DNA of 64,000 nt from Bradysia coprophila. Lineage: Eukaryota > Arthropoda > Insecta > Diptera > Sciaridae. The notes beneath the pieces are model-generated. The model did not search any database and had not been told where the DNA came from. It saw nothing but the letters and a program-made list of their open reading frames with translations. Each line of letters starts with the position of its first letter. Positions within the stretch are counted from its first letter, which is position 1. Where the stretch lies: the NCBI RefSeq assembly GCF_014529535.1, contig NW_023503293.1, positions 6,048,520-6,112,519 on the forward strand, in the 5' to 3' direction. Position numbers and translations under genes: made by a program. Positions 12,004 through 23,972 of this stretch are shown here, in pieces.

Positions 12004-13092
12004 AAATACTATTTAATTTTGGAGAGTGGTGAAGTTTTCGGGTCGAGCCGAAGGCGATCGCAGAAGGTAAAAAATAAATGGAGAAAGATGTAACATAAAG
12101 GCAGTGTAAATTGAAATGATCAATTATTAAGATTAAAGAAATAACAAGCTTTCTGTCGATTTGCATAACATTCACAATGTTTTTTCGGTGTATTGAGCTT
12201 GCGCGCGCACGTTTATACTTCGAACTCGAGCTTATGCGTCTGCATTGGAACTGTTTACAGATAAAAAACCTAACAAATGCGCCATAAACAGTTCAAATGG
12301 GCGGTATGTAAGACTATACTGGCTTTTAAATCTGTATACACTCAGAATCGATCATTTCATTTTGCTTCCACTTTAGTTCATTTTTACTCACTATTACAAA
12401 TCAGAGATGTTGGGTATTTACGTAGTTTTTGTACAAACTGCATTGCAATTAATTATGATTTTTCTTGAATAAATGAAATAATTTTTATATGTTCTACAAA
12501 GATGAATATACTAGGAAGCAATTAAGCTTTGGTGTCCTCGTGTCCATGTCAGAAAACAAACATAATTATGATGCTTCGAAACCAATTATGTCGCAGTGAA
12601 TCTCATGGTTCACTTTTATTTACAAAAAAAAAACCACTTGGTGTATTCGATGGTTAAGCGTGTGTGTAATGGCAAACAGCTTATTCATTCAATGCGATCA
12701 ATAATGCTGTTGTTTTTCTACAGCATTATCATACGCTCATTCTTTCAATTTTTAATCGATAAAATTATTCAAACTTTCTTGGTAGTCTGCGAAAAATATT
12801 AGTAAGTCTCTGAACAAAACCATTTCTGGTTCTTTTGTAATTATTGCTTAAATGATGTCATTTACATAAAAGTTTTACGTGCTTCAGGTTCAAGGATGTG
12901 ATGTACATGTGACAGTACACGTGCACATTTGTCCTTCAAATTTGATTATTCAGTTTTTATTTTTTAGCGCTAGGACGCCCTTAACGTGGATAACCCTAGT
13001 GTGAGCTTTTATCAGTTTGCATCATAGAGAGACAAAATGCTGTTAACTTTTGTAATGCTCTGCTTTTCGTTTCCTTCAGAGCTTAATGCTTA

Positions 13093-13596
13093 ATTTCCAC
13101 TTACCGAAAAACTACTCAGGGAGAAAGACAAGATTTAATTTTTTTGAATTTTTGCTTTGTTTACACAGCTCGCTCCACGGACTATTTTTGAGAAATTTTT
13201 TGAGAATTCTTTGAGGAGAAATATTTCTTTAAATTTCTCAAAATTTTACAAAATATTTTTCTTATCTTTCTGAATAAAATTTAGTAAAATTAACTTTGTT
13301 ACGTGTCTAACGATGTAGACAATATTTTAAACGTTTTTCGAACTGATTTAGACAGCTAGTTTTGATAAATACTTGAAAACTGAATGTCGAAGGCTTTAAT
13401 TACTTCTTCTGACTCTTTTTCGACTGTACAAGTTCTCTGGTTACTTTTATGTGCACATAAAATTACATTGTTAAACCATGTTTTAAACTTTGAAAAATTT
13501 GAGAAATTTTTTAGAAAGAGAATTTTTTGAGATTTTTGAGAAATCCGATGTCTCAAAAATAGTCCCTGGCTTGCTCTCTCTTTGTTTAGTGGAAAC
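13093..13596. mobile_element. TTTCCACT-ended inverted-repeat element
   Basis: The left end TTTCCACTTACCGAAAAACT and the right end TTTAGTGGAAA form short terminal inverted repeats. Inside, GGACTATTTTTGAGAAAT (13180) is mirrored by ATTTTTGAGAAATCC and CTCAAAAATAGTCC (near 13550). A smaller relative with the same ends lies in the intron at 47435-47545. The interior is AT-rich and non-coding. Confidence 0.5.
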
Positions 13597-16059
13597 CATA
13601 CATAAATCCTTACTGAAATAAAGATTTGTCGCAAAAATCTAGCCCTTTAAGTCATCTGATATCGACAAGCGACGGTCACTGACTTATGTAGTACAATTCA
13701 TGTCAAAAATTAATACAATATTAACCTCTACATTAACCTATTGAAGTGATAGATTCGTTTAATATTATGAGCATTAGCTTGTCGTCTGTGACAATGCGCG
13801 GATTTCTATCAGTCTATTTAACCTGCTTTGCTTTCAAACATTCTTTTTACATTTTCTTTAAGAAAATTTAGTTTTGTTTGTGCATTTTACCACTCTATTT
13901 TACATTTTACGTTTGTCACACAGCCAATGAAACTTAAAAAAATTCTCAAAAATTCGTTAGAATTCTTGAATAAAAAAAAAATGCTTTCAAATATCGAAAA
14001 TAGGCCGCGGTTGGCCCGACAAATGCTCTATTATCGATGGAGGTCTTGTGTTTTTTAAAGGAGCGATTGAAAGTGTTGCACTTCGAACTATAAATTTTTG
14101 ATGCGACACATAGCGTTTCATTTTCTACTACTTACTGACCTGACAATAAAACCATCTATGCCAAAGCGGAAGGTTACGAGCGAGATTTCATCGCTTAGAT
14201 TTCCTCAAAATGCATAAATTGTAATTTTCTATCACCTTATGAATATTCAGAAAAAAAAATTAATTCAACATTCAGAATTAGAATTATTAATATTCATTCA
14301 AGCTATTCAAGAACTGTAAATAAAGTGGAACTAATTTCCTTCGATTAATCTGAAATTAATACGATTTTTGTGTTGATGGCTCTCTGCATTGATTTGCTGT
14401 AATTTTATATTTTCACATTAAAGTGTATCAAATAAAATGTAACGCTGAACGCGAAGAAAAACTACTTTCGCCTGTAGAAATGAGAACAACAAGAAGAAGC
14501 ACATTTTGTCGTATATAAACATTTTACCCCAATAAATTGTACAGCAAACATTTGCTTGATTCAATAACCCATCGATCATCATACAATCTACACATGATGG
14601 AGAAAAAGAGTGTGTGCGATGACAATAACCTAATTTCATTATTCTTCCCATAACCCAGTGCCCTAATTCCGCAACGGAATACAAAACGTTTTATATACAG
14701 TATAACCTTTATGGAGGCACTGACGAATGACCAAGAGACATATAAACAAGCACAGAATATATAATAACCTTGACCCTGACATTATACTATGGGATATAGT
14801 GGCACGAGTATTGTGAGAGTATAGTGTGTTGGGAGTGTGGAAGGTTTTTCTTACCCACCTATATTTTTATTGTATATATGCTGGTGTTATGTGCAATGTG
14901 TCACACGAAAGTTTATAGCCGATGTCTTCTCTTTAACGATAAAATTAACTAAAATCCAGTCACAAATTATATTAATCACAACACTAACAACATTTCAATT
15001 AGACGAAAATTTAATATTTTTTTTAATTTAATTTATTTAGTTACGGGAAACAATTTTTTATAGACCGACAGACACCGACCAAAAAAAATTATAAACCGAA
15101 AACAAAATTAAGAAACAAAAAAAAAATTCGTCTTCTTTAACTTAGTAAATGAAATGCTAAAATCAACATTAACCGTTATTGTTAAATCCGAATACACAAT
15201 TTTTGTGTTATATTTTAATGTTGTGGAGTGGTAATAATATTTAACATCAATAGAACGAAAGATAGAAAATTGCGTCCGTTCCAGCCAACTTATGCCATTC
15301 AACTGATTTGAAGAAAAATTCAATTTTGCTATGGCATGGGTATAATAGGAGATACTCCATCATACCCAGGCAAATGTTATGAAAATGAAGAACACAAAAA
15401 TGTGTGACCATCACCACGATCGTCGTCATTCAGCTGGTTTTATATACATTTTATGTATCGTATTTCATTATCAATGTTTGCTGCAAATGCTTCAGACTCA
15501 CGCACCTACTCATTTTGTAAGAGGGGTAATCCAGCTGTTCCAGCCACTAATGTAATTTATCAATTTTGATAGCTGACAAATATAATAGTCATTTTTTACC
15601 ATAGTCAATATTGCGTTTGGAGGAGGAAATATAGGACCTATACGTGTAGTCTCAATGGTATGGTGTGTGTGACGCAATTCACCATATATAGTCCAGAACG
15701 ATTTAGTCACCCAACGGGGATGAAATTATGCCACTACCTATGAAATAATGGCAGTGAAAGAATGTTAATGACATTCAAAATATAAATTTTTTGTGGACTC
15801 TATACTTGAAAGAAAACCATCGTCCGAGAGTTTCTTTGCAATCCTTCCATTTTTTTTAATATCATCAATTTTGCCCGTTTGATATTGGAGGAAATTCCTT
15901 ACGTGTATTTTTAATGGAACGATGACTTCACTAAGGTTTTAATACGTTGTAGGACGTGTTACCTAATTACTGTTCAGTGAACTGTGTTCACTACACATAT
16001 TACATTAGTTGTTCCGATTCTATGTAATTGAGTCATGCTTATTCAGAGTTGCCGTTACA

Positions 16060-16252
16060 TTTCCGATCGTTTCATCTTAACTATCGGATCTAGTACTTCA
16101 GGTGATCTATGAACTTTCAAGAGATTGATTTCAAATCTTTTACTTCATTTTTTTGAACATGTTTTTTGCTATATCAAATCGCAATATTCACGGCTTGTCG
16201 TATATTCCTGTACTGGGGTTTTCGATAACAGATGATTTCCGTCTGTAACAGG
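16060..16252 (+). mobile_element. ACAGACGG MITE family, copy a
   Basis: Ordered family blocks: TCTAGTACTTCA, TCTTTTACTTCATTTTTTT, ACATGTTTTTTGCTATAT, GGCTTGTCGT, CGATAACAGATGAT and the terminal CCGTCTGTAACAGG. Confidence 0.65.
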
Positions 16253-17399
16253 TTTTTTTGAGCCAATTTTAACTATGATGTTGGTTTTTATTTCGGCAAC
16301 TGTTCACACCAGGGGCTGGCTATTTAATTACATTACCACACTTCGATGAAAATTGTTTGTTAACTGAAAATGTTTTTGAAGCAATTCCAGAAGCATGATA
16401 CTCTCGCAAGTGGTATACCCCTACAGCGTCCGTATAATCCAAATGAAATTGTATATATATGGAATGTCGCTGCTTGCATTCAAATAAATACGTTACCAAG
16501 AGTGTAAGAATAATAAATGTGGAAGTGTTTTCGGATGAACCGGTAAATTTGTTCAATATTTTGTTGTAATTATTGTACGAACATTTAAGTGTGATAAATG
16601 TAATTAAGTTAAAATAGGTCATTCAAAATTATTATTCCATGGAATTCAACACAAGAAAATGAGCTAACTTGTTATCGGCAATTAGCTGTATTAGTGTTAT
16701 TCTTACTCCAGTGCAAAAAAGCTGTATATTTATAACAGACACTACTGCTGGATTATTGCGATTTTTAGTGAAAGAGAAAATCATTTCTTCAGTTTTAGAC
16801 TCGTACAACACGCGTCGTTTTCCTCTTAGCCTAGTGCTTGTCATACATCGAGAAGCGAACTCTTTTTGCAAAGTAACGTCAAAAAAAGTAGCATCCATCA
16901 ATGATATTTTTAAGGAATTTGAGATCAACAGCATACCATGAAGTCTCCTGTTATCCAAGAATTTTTAACAAATTCGCCTTTGACTTAAGTCACAACGGAG
17001 GCGTTGTAGAAATTGGGTTTTTACGTTCTTTGTAGTCTTACGTTCCTCTCATGGTAGATGTTTAATGGACTCGATCCACCCTCCTTCGATGGAACAGCGC
17101 TGGACCGCAAATTGACTTGCCTCACATACATTCTACGGTATACAGTAATAACAACCATCCATCGACAGAATATCATGTGGTCAGAATAACTACGCTCATT
17201 TTGTTTACATTTCCAATTAATTCGTTTAGCAAATCGTTTTTACCTGTTAGAACCTTGTAATTTACCTCATTAATTTGCATTATCAGTTTTATATTTGTGC
17301 ATTCTCTAATCTACGTTGTTACCATGCGCATCTTTTTTTTTTGCTAATGACTGTCTTAATCGATGGACTATCAATAATTGCATACAATTATTATCATTG

Positions 17400-17445
17400 A
17401 TAACCTTTCAGAAACGGATAATCATCTGTTATCGACAGCAACGAC
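17400..17445 (-). mobile_element. ACAGACGG MITE family, terminal fragment
   Basis: Only one end is present, in reverse: AACCTTTCAGAAACGG, then ATAATCATCTGTTATCGA. The body blocks are missing. Confidence 0.5.
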
Positions 17446-19165
17446 CGAAATAGCCGATGACCTCCGGTTAACGTGGTCTCTTATATAGTTATTATCAATT
17501 ATATGTTAAACAAAACGAAGTCAAGGCAATACTTTGACCGAAAGAGTCGTGATATGGCGATACGCTTGCCGTTTCCGAAGGGTTAGTGTTGATCCTCGCC
17601 ACTTTATAAATTATTCATTCAGATAAACTTATCCGTTGACTCTCATGAAATGTGATAGCAATTGTCCGATTACTGCTGTAGCGCACCATCTGTGCTTTTG
17701 GTGTTGACGCAATAGACGGATTGTGTTTAAAGCAGAATTTCTGAGACAGCAGGCCAATTGATTTCTTGCAATGAATGTAGTATAACGAACAAATTGTGAG
17801 ATATTTACATGAAGCAAACGAAGGTTGACATGAAGACTGAGAATTTTTTACGAAGAAAAAAAATCTTTTACTTCATCTGTTCACATAATACAACTGCTTG
17901 ATATTACCAATAGGTCGTAGACCATTGGTGTTTCTTTTCTCGTTCGACTGTTAATGACAGATGAGTTAATTGTTTGCACATGTTTCATCCATTTTGTTGG
18001 TTTACGAGCCATCCGGGATCACGTTTTTTTTTTCTTCGCATAATGATCTGATAAGCGAAGAGAAGAAACAGACGAAAAAAAGAGCAGTTGCATGTATCAT
18101 CATCTTGTTGTTAAAAAAACCCAATCACGACACCAAATTTCTATGACTCAACATTAGGTAATTAAAATGAAAAACTTTCAATTTTTTAAAGTTACTAAAA
18201 ATTTTGAAAATATATTTGTTTATCCGTTCGTTTAGTAAAACCATTAGCTAGCAATTATGCAAAGATTAGATAGGTACTTTTGCCAATAATAATATGAATT
18301 TTCGATTTTTTTTTTATTAAATAAAAAAGCGAAATCAACTTAAACAATTATAGTCGCAGAACGTATTTAACAATATCTTGTGCGGTGCATATAACCTGCA
18401 TTCAACTTAAAAGAAATTTCCACTGATGAACAATTTTTTTTCCAATGCGGTTTTAATAAACGAATAGCAAAAAAATGTATTGAACGTAGAAGAACTTATA
18501 ATCTGGACAAAAGGTGAAAACTCTGCTCTGTTGCATTAAGTTGTAACTAGGTGCAACAACCATGTTTCATGTTACTTTTTTCCATTTCTTTCTTTTTAAA
18601 TATAAAAAAAAAATATTTTTATAGTTAATTTAACTTTCAAATTTTTAATCATCCAATGATCATGTCTTTTATTGTGGTAGATTGAAAACGAATATAATTA
18701 GGTTCAAGTAACAGTACGAGTTTTTCGAAGTATTCGTATGACGCATAAAGAAATTGTTTATTGAAAAAAATATATTTTTGTTATCTTCAAAAGAGTTCTC
18801 GTTTAAATTATAATAGCGGAACACACGTTCGATGCATGTGAAATATTATATTATTATATTATGTTCGATCGTCATCAATGTTACGAGTTACGACGATATG
18901 ATTAATTAAAATATGTTGTTGCGTGTCGTTCGATCATCGTACCAACGCAAGCGAAATGAGTTGCTAATGATAAATGCTACTACCATACGGTTACGATACA
19001 GTTAACCTAACCACCGGCTTTATGTTTCTTAGAATTCGAAGTACTAGATTTGACACTTCGTTAGAACAATTTTTTACGTTATTATCATCATTGGCACAAT
19101 AAAATATGTTCTATCCAATGAACGTCAACACAAGCTATGGTCGAATATCAAACTTTGTATGTAGC

Positions 19166-19244
19166 GGAGGACATAGCGACTTCATATAAACAAACTCCCT
19201 CCCATGAAAGGTGAGTTTGTTTATATGAAATTGCTATGTCCTCC
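19166..19244. repeat. Near-perfect long hairpin
   Basis: The left arm (GGAGGACATAGCGACTTCAT, continuing ATAAACAAACTC) pairs with the right arm (GAGTTTGTTTAT, ATGAAATTGCTATGTCCTCC) over about 32 bases, with a loop of about 15 bases. It could be a very small foldback element or a hairpin-RNA-like structure. Confidence 0.7.
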
Positions 19245-19334
19245 GGTTTGTATGAACAGACCATACCTGGTTTATACTTTCATTGGTTCTATCGGCTGAC
19301 TTAACTTTTAATAGTAGGCAAGTACATCAATAGT

Positions 19335-19510
19335 TTTTCTCTCGGATCTATTACTTCATTTGATTTAAATTTTTTTCGATAGATTGATTTTTGAATCTGC
19401 TACTTCATTTTTTTACATGTTTTTTTTGCTATGTATATGAACGTGTCCCTTAGAGCTTGTCGTTTATTCCTCTGTATCGATGACAGATGACAATAGTTAA
19501 AAACAATTAA
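19335..19510 (+). mobile_element. ACAGACGG MITE family, copy b
   Basis: Blocks TCGGATCTATTACTTCATTT, CTGCTACTTCATTTTTTT, ACATGTTTTTTTTGCTAT, GAGCTTGTCGTTTATTC and CGATGACAGATGAC occur in family order. The 3' terminal repeat is eroded. Confidence 0.6.
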
Positions 19511-19534
19511 GCTTTCAAAAAATATTTTTTCAAG

Positions 19535-20175
19535 TTATCTGTGACAGATAATATATTCAAACGGATTACCTACACATGGTAATGTAATGTTACCAAGAGT
19601 TAGCTGACACATGTAATTTTACAGAAAAAAAATATCTGTGTCTGGTATCGATCCCTAAAGCTTCCTGTAAGTAGGCTATCTCTCAAGTATTACCTGTGAC
19701 AGATAATTTGTCTGTCAAATGTTAGCTGTCATAGGTAATGTATATTTATCTGTCGTAGGTAACCTACATTAGCTGCTACGGGTTATATTAGCAATAACGC
19801 TATGTAATGTCACGTACTGAATGGCTCAGTGACAACGCACTCGACTCATGACCTGAGGGTTACCGGATCGAACCCAGCGCGAGCAACGGAGCAACTCTTT
19901 TTTTATTTGCAAATTTACTGCCAAAATTAAGCTTCCGCATTACCAGTCACTCAGCTAACAAGTTGCCGGTTATTGCGATATGTCAAATTTGTGATTTTTG
20001 AAATTTATTTGGAGGTATTCCTCGACTCCCTTAGCACTTTCCAGCGTGCCTAAAGTGCCTGCTCGAGCATTATCCCCTACGTGTTAAAAAGATTACGTGT
20101 GACAGATAAAATGTAACAAAAATACATTACCTGGAGACATACATTACCTGTGATAGCTGTTAACTTTTCTGTCAG
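19535..20175 (+). repeat. Degenerate TTACCTGTGACAGATAA array enclosing a tRNA-like unit
   Basis: Variants of TTACCTGTGACAGATAA, in both orientations, recur near 19537, 19690, 19715, 19735, 19750, 20095, 20128 and 20145. In the middle (about 19816-19890, plus strand) lies a tRNA-like sequence: A-box-like TGGCTCAGTGAC at 19822 and B-box-like GGATCGAACCC at 19865, spaced as in a tRNA. The anticodon stem does not pair well, so it is not a working tRNA; it looks like the polymerase III promoter of a short retroelement or an insertion in the array. Confidence 0.5.
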
Positions 20176-21292
20176 TGTAGTGTAAGAGGTGTGTAAATGA
20201 TTTCATGAATCAGCTACGAGTCCAAAATCTTATAGGTAGATTTTCGTCCTAAATCGCGATAGCATGAAAGACAATGAAAGTAAATATCTACTTTCATTGA
20301 TGAAAGAGACGTCAGGATAGTAAGTTATTCCAGTTTTGAGTCAAATGGGAATCGTATTAGTGAGAGCAAAACGAAACTTTTTGTCTGGCTCTCACCAATA
20401 TAAATTTTACCTTTACGTTTTCGGATACATAACTTACTCGGTGTAGAATTGTAGGAAAATCGAAGGAAAATTCGAAGATTTTTTCATTATACTTCATTTA
20501 GAAATTATTAAACGTAAGTAAAATTGTCAATAGTTCACAATGATCCTTAAGCCCCATCATTTTCCTCACTCGAAGTATTCACATATTCGTCTTGTAATTA
20601 CAGTGTCTTTTTTCTTTATAGGGCCATCTATATAACCACAAATGCAGCAGTTAAATGGAACAGATGCAACAAACGTGTATAATTCACTCACAAAACACGT
20701 ATAAAATGTGTAGGTAGTGCTCAAAAATAATAAAAAAAAATTATTAATACAAATGTGGTGTCCACAACTTTGTAGTTCGTAATGTACTTCAATAAAAATG
20801 ATTTCATTTTGTGTATCTTGCAGTTGATTATGTTAGTGGAACGTAAGTTCATTCACATCGAGTTGCTTGAAATTAGTTACAACTGAAGAAACAACGTAAT
20901 GACATGAAGAAACGCTTCGAATGTATTTTTGGTTTGCTGTGGCACCTTTTTAGTTGGCAATGGTAGCTGGATCACATGTTACGGTTGATTATTTAAGGGG
21001 TTGAAAATTAATGGTTCAGTGTTCGAAATAAATTTGAATGTCGAACACTACGTGTTTATCAAACAACGAGTAAGTTCTTCATTGAATTTTGTTGAGTGAA
21101 AGATTTTAATTGAAAGAAATTTATACCAAGTTAGTAACCATCTAGTCTAATGACGTATCAAACTGTCAATTTGTTGTGTGTGTTCATTCAGCGTAACATT
21201 TTTTTCGAATTTTTATTTTCTATGTGCTAACTAAATCAACGAAATACTCAGTTCATATCGATTCAAATAAATCATACATAACGCCAGACCCA

Positions 21293-23524
21293 ATGTCTAC
21301 GAATAAAATTTTCTCTGCTCCGAAAAGCCTTGAACTTGAGAATTTTCTTTTCAACCCTATTGCCGTCATCAATGCATGCCCGACCGTATATCTTATTTAT
21401 AGAGATGAGCATGAGCTAAAGGTGATTCCGGAGAATATTTTTCGTTAGCGCTGTTGTTACTGTAGTGAATGAAATTCTTCTTCGTTAGAAAGGTTTCACC
21501 TAATAAAAATGTAATTTGCAATTATAATGATAACCGTCGGCACATTGTGCGTAAGTGCTTCAAAAATTATGTACTAGCCCGTTATTGGTGATTCATTTAC
21601 CGAATTTACTGAAACTCACCAAAATTTACCGAATTTATGTTTCAATAAATTCAGTAAATATTCGGTAAACAGTAAATTCGGTAAATAAATTCACTAATAA
21701 TAGGTCCTATCAAAAACCAAAGATTAGTTTGATTCTCCTGCAGGCTTTTGTATGGTCCTTCGCGGAACTGTCAATTTCTGGGGTACACTTGGTATTTTTG
21801 CAAGAAAATTTAAAGGCATCGGTACTTAGCTAAAATTGTAGCCCACATTTGTGTGTCTCGTATTTCATTTTTGATGATATTTTTTCATCAGAACCCTTTT
21901 TGAAAAATGTACGACCGCAATAACGACAGCGAACGTGTTAGCGTTCAACAGAAAATAGATTTGGCTATAGTTGGTGGACCGGCTCTGAGAAACGTGAGTA
22001 GTTTAAGAGCGCTCACTCCTTGGCAAATTTCTAGCCTGCATTTGTGCGCAAAAATATTCGTTTTTTGATGACTGATGAAAATGTGTTACTTTTAAAGGAA
22101 AAATTGGTTTGTGGTTGATAGCTTATTCCACTTGGAGAAACCTTTGCAAAATGTGTAAATTACACATTTTGCATTCGTTTCTCCAAGTGGGTCAAGTCAT
22201 GACTGACAAACCAATTTTTCCTTTAAAAGTAACACGTTTTTGCATGCTTTAATGGTTGAACTTTTTCAAAAAAAGATTGTGGTTCAGAGAAATCATCAAA
22301 AAACGAATATTTTTACGCACAAATGTAGGCTAGAAATTTGCCAAGGAGTGAACGCTCTTAACGAAATTTTCATAAATTGCTCAGTTTCCTCAGAGCTCGT
22401 CAAACTGCTACAATCAAATCTATTCAATTCAATTCAATTCTTTTACAAGCTAACACACTCGTGGTCGTCATTGCAGTCGTACATTTTTGAAAATGAATTC
22501 TGGTTGAAAGATATCATCAAAAATGAAATACGAGACACGCAAATGTAGGTTACAACGTTAGGTAAGTACCGAAACTAAACTAAAATCCAGTATTTAAAAA
22601 ACGCTCAAATATATGCTTTTCAGCAAAGCGTGACCCTTAACTTGACTTAGATTTTCATTTTTTACTGGGCGAGGTACTTTTCTCAGCTAAAAATTCAATT
22701 TGAAACTTATTTTAGGATGCAATGAACAAATATACCAACGTACAGACAGGTGATTCGGAGACACAAAAGTTGGTTCCAAAATGTTTCCATCTTAATTCGA
22801 AAGATGGAAAATTATTCCGTCAAAAGTACGAAGAAAAGGCTGTGATTGTGACAAAAGTCACAACGTACCAGTTGAAGATTGTGTCCTCGATGGACGATCT
22901 GATGGTACTTTTGAAAAAATCACCAACATTCGTTGATCCTACCGACCAATTCAAACAGAGGAAGTTATTTGCCGATTTTATCGCTCGCTTTTCCCGAAAT
23001 TATATTTACGAGATCGACCGAATTGTAAGCCAGCGCTAGTAAACTTTGGTTTCGAGTTTATTCATATGTTTTGAATTTTTTCCGCAGATCGAAGAAATTC
23101 AATTTTACCAGGTCGATCACTATTCCTACTTTGAACGTTCAACGAATCATTTTATTGGAAAAGTGTGCAATCTGTTCGCAGTGATCATGCGCGCTTTGCA
23201 AATCTATCAGAAACAATTGGCCAGAATGAACAATGAAAATTCGGAAAAGCTCTTGCGTTTGACTGAGCTGATTGTCGTTGGCATAAATGTGTCCGTTGAA
23301 TTGAAGATATTTGACGAGGATGATCTGTTGATTAAGGTTGGTTCTGTTGAATGATTATGTCGCAGCACAAAATATTTGTAATTGTGTTCCAACTTTCTTT
23401 TCAGGTGCTTCTGGATAAATCCGAAGAATTTATTGCACTTTTGCGACATATAATGTTCCGTGAATCGCCGACAGAAAATCAACCAGTAACGAAACCATCA
23501 ATTATGGCATTAACTAAGGTATGA
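21293..23524 (+). CDS. Unrecognised 268-residue protein, four exons
   Basis: Exons 21293-21421, 22716-23024, 23088-23336 and 23405-23524, all joined in phase 0 with GT-AG ends; introns 2 and 3 are only 63 and 68 nt. The start (MSTNKIFSAPKS) is the first ATG of its open frame. The protein is charged and looks largely helical: residues around 70-140 include KVTTYQLKIVSSMDDLMVLL, and residues 147-229 include EEIQFYQVDHYSYFERSTNH and a long Leu/Ile-rich helix. It has no signal peptide, membrane segment or motif that I know. The final codons run straight into GTATGA, so the last intron-like GT either gives the stop (ALTKV then TGA) or is a donor to an unseen exon. Intron 1 carries a foldback element. 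Confidence 0.7.
21819..22572. mobile_element. Large foldback element in intron 1 of the unknown gene
   Basis: The two arms are about 340-410 bp and meet near 22160 at ATGTGTAAATTACACAT. Mirrored blocks include TCGGTACTTA at both tips, GTGTCTCGTATTTCATTTTT, AAAATGTACGAC, CACTCCTTGGCAAATTTCTA and GGAAAAATTGGTTTGT. A diverged relative is at 56511-56908. The ORF at 22240-22548 is part of the right arm and not a gene. Confidence 0.8.
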
Positions 23525-23544
23525 AAGTATTTTTTTGACTATAA

Positions 23545-23697
23545 GTGTCCACGCAACGCAGTCCAAGAACAGGTCAAATAATAGAATAAAAATAAGGGGC
23601 TTCCATGACGCTGTAGTCCAAAATTCTCATATAAATTCAGTTTTTAATGTTGGGATAAGCCATGGCGTGTTCTTGGAGTCCACTGCGTTGGTCCACG
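23545..23697. mobile_element. MITE, CGCACTCCAA family, copy 2
   Basis: The left end (GTGTCCACGCAACGCAGTCC) and the right end, reverse-complemented (GTGGACCAACGCAGTGGACT), are inverted repeats. It has the same interior as the copy at 3580-3738. It lies just after the stop of the 268-residue gene. Confidence 0.7.
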
Positions 23698-23705
23698 AGT
23701 GACTG

Positions 23706-23889
23706 TTACAGTTTGAGGCAGTGAGATTTCAGCATGAATTTGCTTCAGCTGTTCCTCAGCTGATCCACACGCGTGTGCATGTATCAGCTTCAATCGTATA
23801 AACAGTTTTGATTGTATGTGTGGATAACTCAATCACTGAAAAACAGCTGATTCAAATTCATGCTGAAACTTCACCTCCTCTGACTGTAA
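23706..23889. mobile_element. Foldback MITE, TTTCAGCATGAATTTG family, copy 1
   Basis: TTACAGTTTGAGGCAGTGAG on the left mirrors TTACAGTCAGAGGAGGTGAA (reverse complement of the right end); both continue into TTTCAGCATGAATTTG and an AGCTGTT/AACAGCT block. A second copy is at 42837-43063. Confidence 0.75.
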
Positions 23890-23972
23890 GCAAGACAGTT
23901 GTTTTTCATGACGAATAGTGTGCCTTGTCTCGAGAGTAAAAAGCCAATTTCATTTTCCGTTCTGTCCAAAAA

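Larger units (their letters stand above)
10060..21290. other. Long intergenic region with repeats only
   Basis: About 11 kb of AT-rich DNA in which I find no exon with supporting motifs and splice phases. It holds the nested foldback (11622-12003), a TTTCCACT-ended element (13093-13596), copies of the ACAGACGG MITE family (16060-16252, 17400-17445, 19335-19510), a hairpin (19166-19244) and the motif array with a tRNA-like unit (19535-20175). A 96-codon ORF at 10419-10709 (plus) is basic and Cys-containing but unlike any family I know. Confidence 0.55.

Noticed and set aside
16632..16958. Overlapping ORFs of 108 (minus) and 90 (plus) codons
   Set aside because: No motif, no splice partners, and both strands are open over the same bases, as expected by chance in AT-rich DNA.
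19816..19890. tRNA-Met-like gene
   Set aside because: A and B boxes are present, but the anticodon and acceptor stems do not pair, so it is a tRNA-derived promoter rather than a tRNA gene.
22240..22548. 102-codon plus-strand ORF
   Set aside because: It lies entirely in the right arm of the 21819-22572 foldback element and is mirrored in the left arm.
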